Part shown: piece by piece, positions 5,287 to 6,502 of the stretch | Layout: each line of letters opens with the position of its first letter | How positions within the stretch are numbered: position 1 is the stretch's first letter | NCBI GenBank assembly: GCA_013298455.1 | Contig: JAAFHR010000198.1 | Span: 1 to 6,502, forward strand | Length of the DNA: 6,502 nucleotides | Source: Betaproteobacteria bacterium | GTDB taxonomy: Bacteria; Pseudomonadota; Gammaproteobacteria; Burkholderiales; Casimicrobiaceae | Reading direction: 5' to 3' | Program-made: the position numbers and the translations under genes | The notes under the pieces: model-generated | Told to the model about the DNA's origin: nothing | Databases searched by the model: none | Seen by the model: the letters and a program-made list of their open reading frames with translations, nothing else

Positions 5287-6502
5287 TTATCCGCCGAGCT
5301 TGGCGAGCAGCGCTTTAGCTTCTTTCTGCTGCGCCTCGTCACCATCATGAATGACTTCACGCAGAATTTCGCGAGCACCCTCACGATCGCCCATCTCCTC
5401 GTAGGCACGAGCCAAATCGAGCTTGGTTGAGGCGTCGTGCCACTGGCCATCAAGAATCGATGGCGTTGGATCCATCGTGCCCTGACGTCCGGCGTCGAAA
5501 CTCAAATCCAGCATCTCGGGGCGCATTGCTGGACCCACGGTGCCGAGATTGGTCGGTGTCGCCGTCGAGAAATCAGTGAAATCCATGCTCGATTCGGGCA
5601 ACTGACCCGACGACGTTGCCTTTTTGAGCGAGGCTTCTAGGTCGGCCAAATCGTCTTCCAACGACTTGCGTTTGCCGCCCGCCGGTGTCACTGTGCTCGG
5701 TCCGAGCGCGGCTGGGGCGGGCGCGGCACGCGCCGCAGCCGTAGGTGTATTGATCGGCATCTGCAGTAGCGCCGACATCGACGTCGACGCTGTGGGGCCT
5801 GAGGGCGCGCTTGGCGCGGACGGCGCCGCTACGGTCATTCCATCCAAGACGAAGTCGAGCGATTGGTTAGCCGGGGCCGGTGCGGCTGCCGGTTTCGCAA
5901 ATACAGGCTCAATGGATCGTTCAGCTTCACGGAAGGCAGCTGCGGCGGCCGCTGGTGCCGGTGCAGACATGGCCGGCGCCGCTGCAGCCACGGCCGCCAT
6001 CGCGCCTCCGGCCGCCGCTGCAGTCGCCATGGAGCCGGCACCCGAAGCCAACGCATGCTCAGGGAAGTTCGCGGCGGCAATGTCGGCGAGACGCGATTTG
6101 TACTCGCTGCCGCGCTGCATGCCGTCGATTTGTTTGACGAGCTGATCGAACGCGTCACGCTTGCCCTGCGTCGCCGCGACTTCGGCGAGCTTTGTGGCGA
6201 CGTCGGCGCGTTGCGGATCACGATTGAGGGCTTCGCGCAAGATTTCTTCGGCCTGTGCTTCACGTCCGTAGGCGATGTAGACCTCGGCTTCGGCGACCGG
6301 ATCAACCTCGGCGGCGTCAATCGTGCCCATGCCGGAGCGGCTAAATTGGCTCGCAATAGGCGCGTCGTTCGTTTTGATCACGCCCAACCCCGAGGTGCCA
6401 AACACCGTGTCTGGGTTCATCGTGTTGACAGTGGGTTCGCTCAGTTTCGAATCTGCCGCGATGCTCGTTTGGCTTTTGCGTCGACGCGACCAAACCAGTG
6501 CG
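5287..6502 (-). CDS. fimV: FimV/HubP/TspA-family polar and pilus assembly protein, C-terminal part, truncated by window edge
   Basis: FimV is a large inner-membrane protein with a periplasmic LysM region and a cytoplasmic acidic TPR region. In Pseudomonas it supports twitching motility and pole organisation. Only the cytoplasmic side is here. The frame stays open past the ATG at 6420 to the window end, and the first residues seen, ALVWSRRRKS, look like the end of the membrane segment and its basic stop-transfer. A TPR-like unit follows (about 6303-6129; DPVAEAEVYIAYGREAQAEEILREALNRDP is diagnostic in outline), then an Ala/Pro-rich linker (about 6048-5688), a short charged helix (SLEDDLADLEASLKKA), and the typical FimV C-terminal TPR, KLDLARAYEEMGDREGAREIL (about 5424-5362), ending in LLAKLGG. 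truA begins 5 bp later. The ATG at 6420 is an internal codon, not the gene start. Confidence 0.93.
   Translation of the reverse strand, partial: ALVWSRRRKSQTSIAADSKLSEPTVNTMNPDTVFGTSGLGVIKTNDAPIASQFSRSGMGTIDAAEVDPVAEAEVYIAYGREAQAEEILREALNRDPQRADVATKLAEVAATQGKRDAFDQLVKQIDGMQRGSEYKSRLADIAAANFPEHALASGAGSMATAAAAGGAMAAVAAAAPAMSAPAPAAAAAAFREAERSIEPVFAKPAAAPAPANQSLDFVLDGMTVAAPSAPSAPSGPTASTSMSALLQMPINTPTAAARAAPAPAALGPSTVTPAGGKRKSLEDDLADLEASLKKATSSGQLPESSMDFTDFSTATPTNLGTVGPAMRPEMLDLSFDAGRQGTMDPTPSILDGQWHDASTKLDLARAYEEMGDREGAREILREVIHDGDEAQQKEAKALLAKLGG

Noticed and set aside
5624..6145. Plus-strand open frame of 173 codons, Ala/Gly-rich
   Set aside because: It is antisense to the Ala/Pro-rich linker of fimV. 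GC-rich alanine codons leave the opposite strand free of stops, and the product has no recognisable domain.

Overview
This window looks like a piece of a betaproteobacterial chromosome. On the minus strand, reading from high to low coordinates, it carries fimV (C-terminal part), truA, trpF, trpB and trpA. This block of polar/pilus assembly, tRNA modification and late tryptophan synthesis genes is a well-known conserved neighbourhood in Beta- and some Gammaproteobacteria. The protein signatures agree: the FimV C-terminal domain, a TruA with a GRTDTGVHA active-site loop, and a MidA-type methyltransferase ending in LVSPAEMGELFKV. By eye the coding DNA is moderately GC-rich. I cannot name a genus.

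Layout. Positions 1-994 (+) hold the 3' part of a MidA/NDUFAF7-family (COG1565) SAM-dependent methyltransferase, cut by the window edge. Positions 995-1575 are a 580-base convergent intergenic region with no convincing gene. It holds a hairpin over the methyltransferase stop codon, an AT-rich stretch, and two nested inverted repeats: a 51-bp REP-like pair matching at 48 of 51 positions, and inside it a palindrome built from 9-10 bp GCAGATT-like units. Positions 1576-5281 (-) hold trpA, trpB, trpF and truA. Positions 5287-6502 (-) hold the C-terminal part of FimV, cut by the window edge. A second copy of the GCAGATT palindrome fills most of the trpF-trpB gap and starts one base after the trpF stop codon.

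How the genes work together. TrpF makes CdRP from PRA. TrpA and TrpB form the tryptophan synthase alpha2-beta2 complex that converts indole-3-glycerol phosphate plus serine to tryptophan. The indole-3-glycerol-phosphate synthase step (TrpC) between them is not encoded here. fimV-truA-trpF are packed with a 5-bp gap and a 4- or 10-bp overlap, and trpB-trpA are 8 bp apart, so co-transcription is likely. The palindrome between trpF and trpB is the only break. accD and folC, which usually follow trpA in this neighbourhood, are absent: the conserved order stops at the repeat-rich gap.

Most of the window is ordinary housekeeping DNA. The items worth a second look are the modular palindromic repeat family (two copies in under 2.5 kb), the nested repeat structure after trpA, and a Cys/His-containing C-terminal extension on TrpB. 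I found no clear sign of a new defence, mobile or biosynthetic system.
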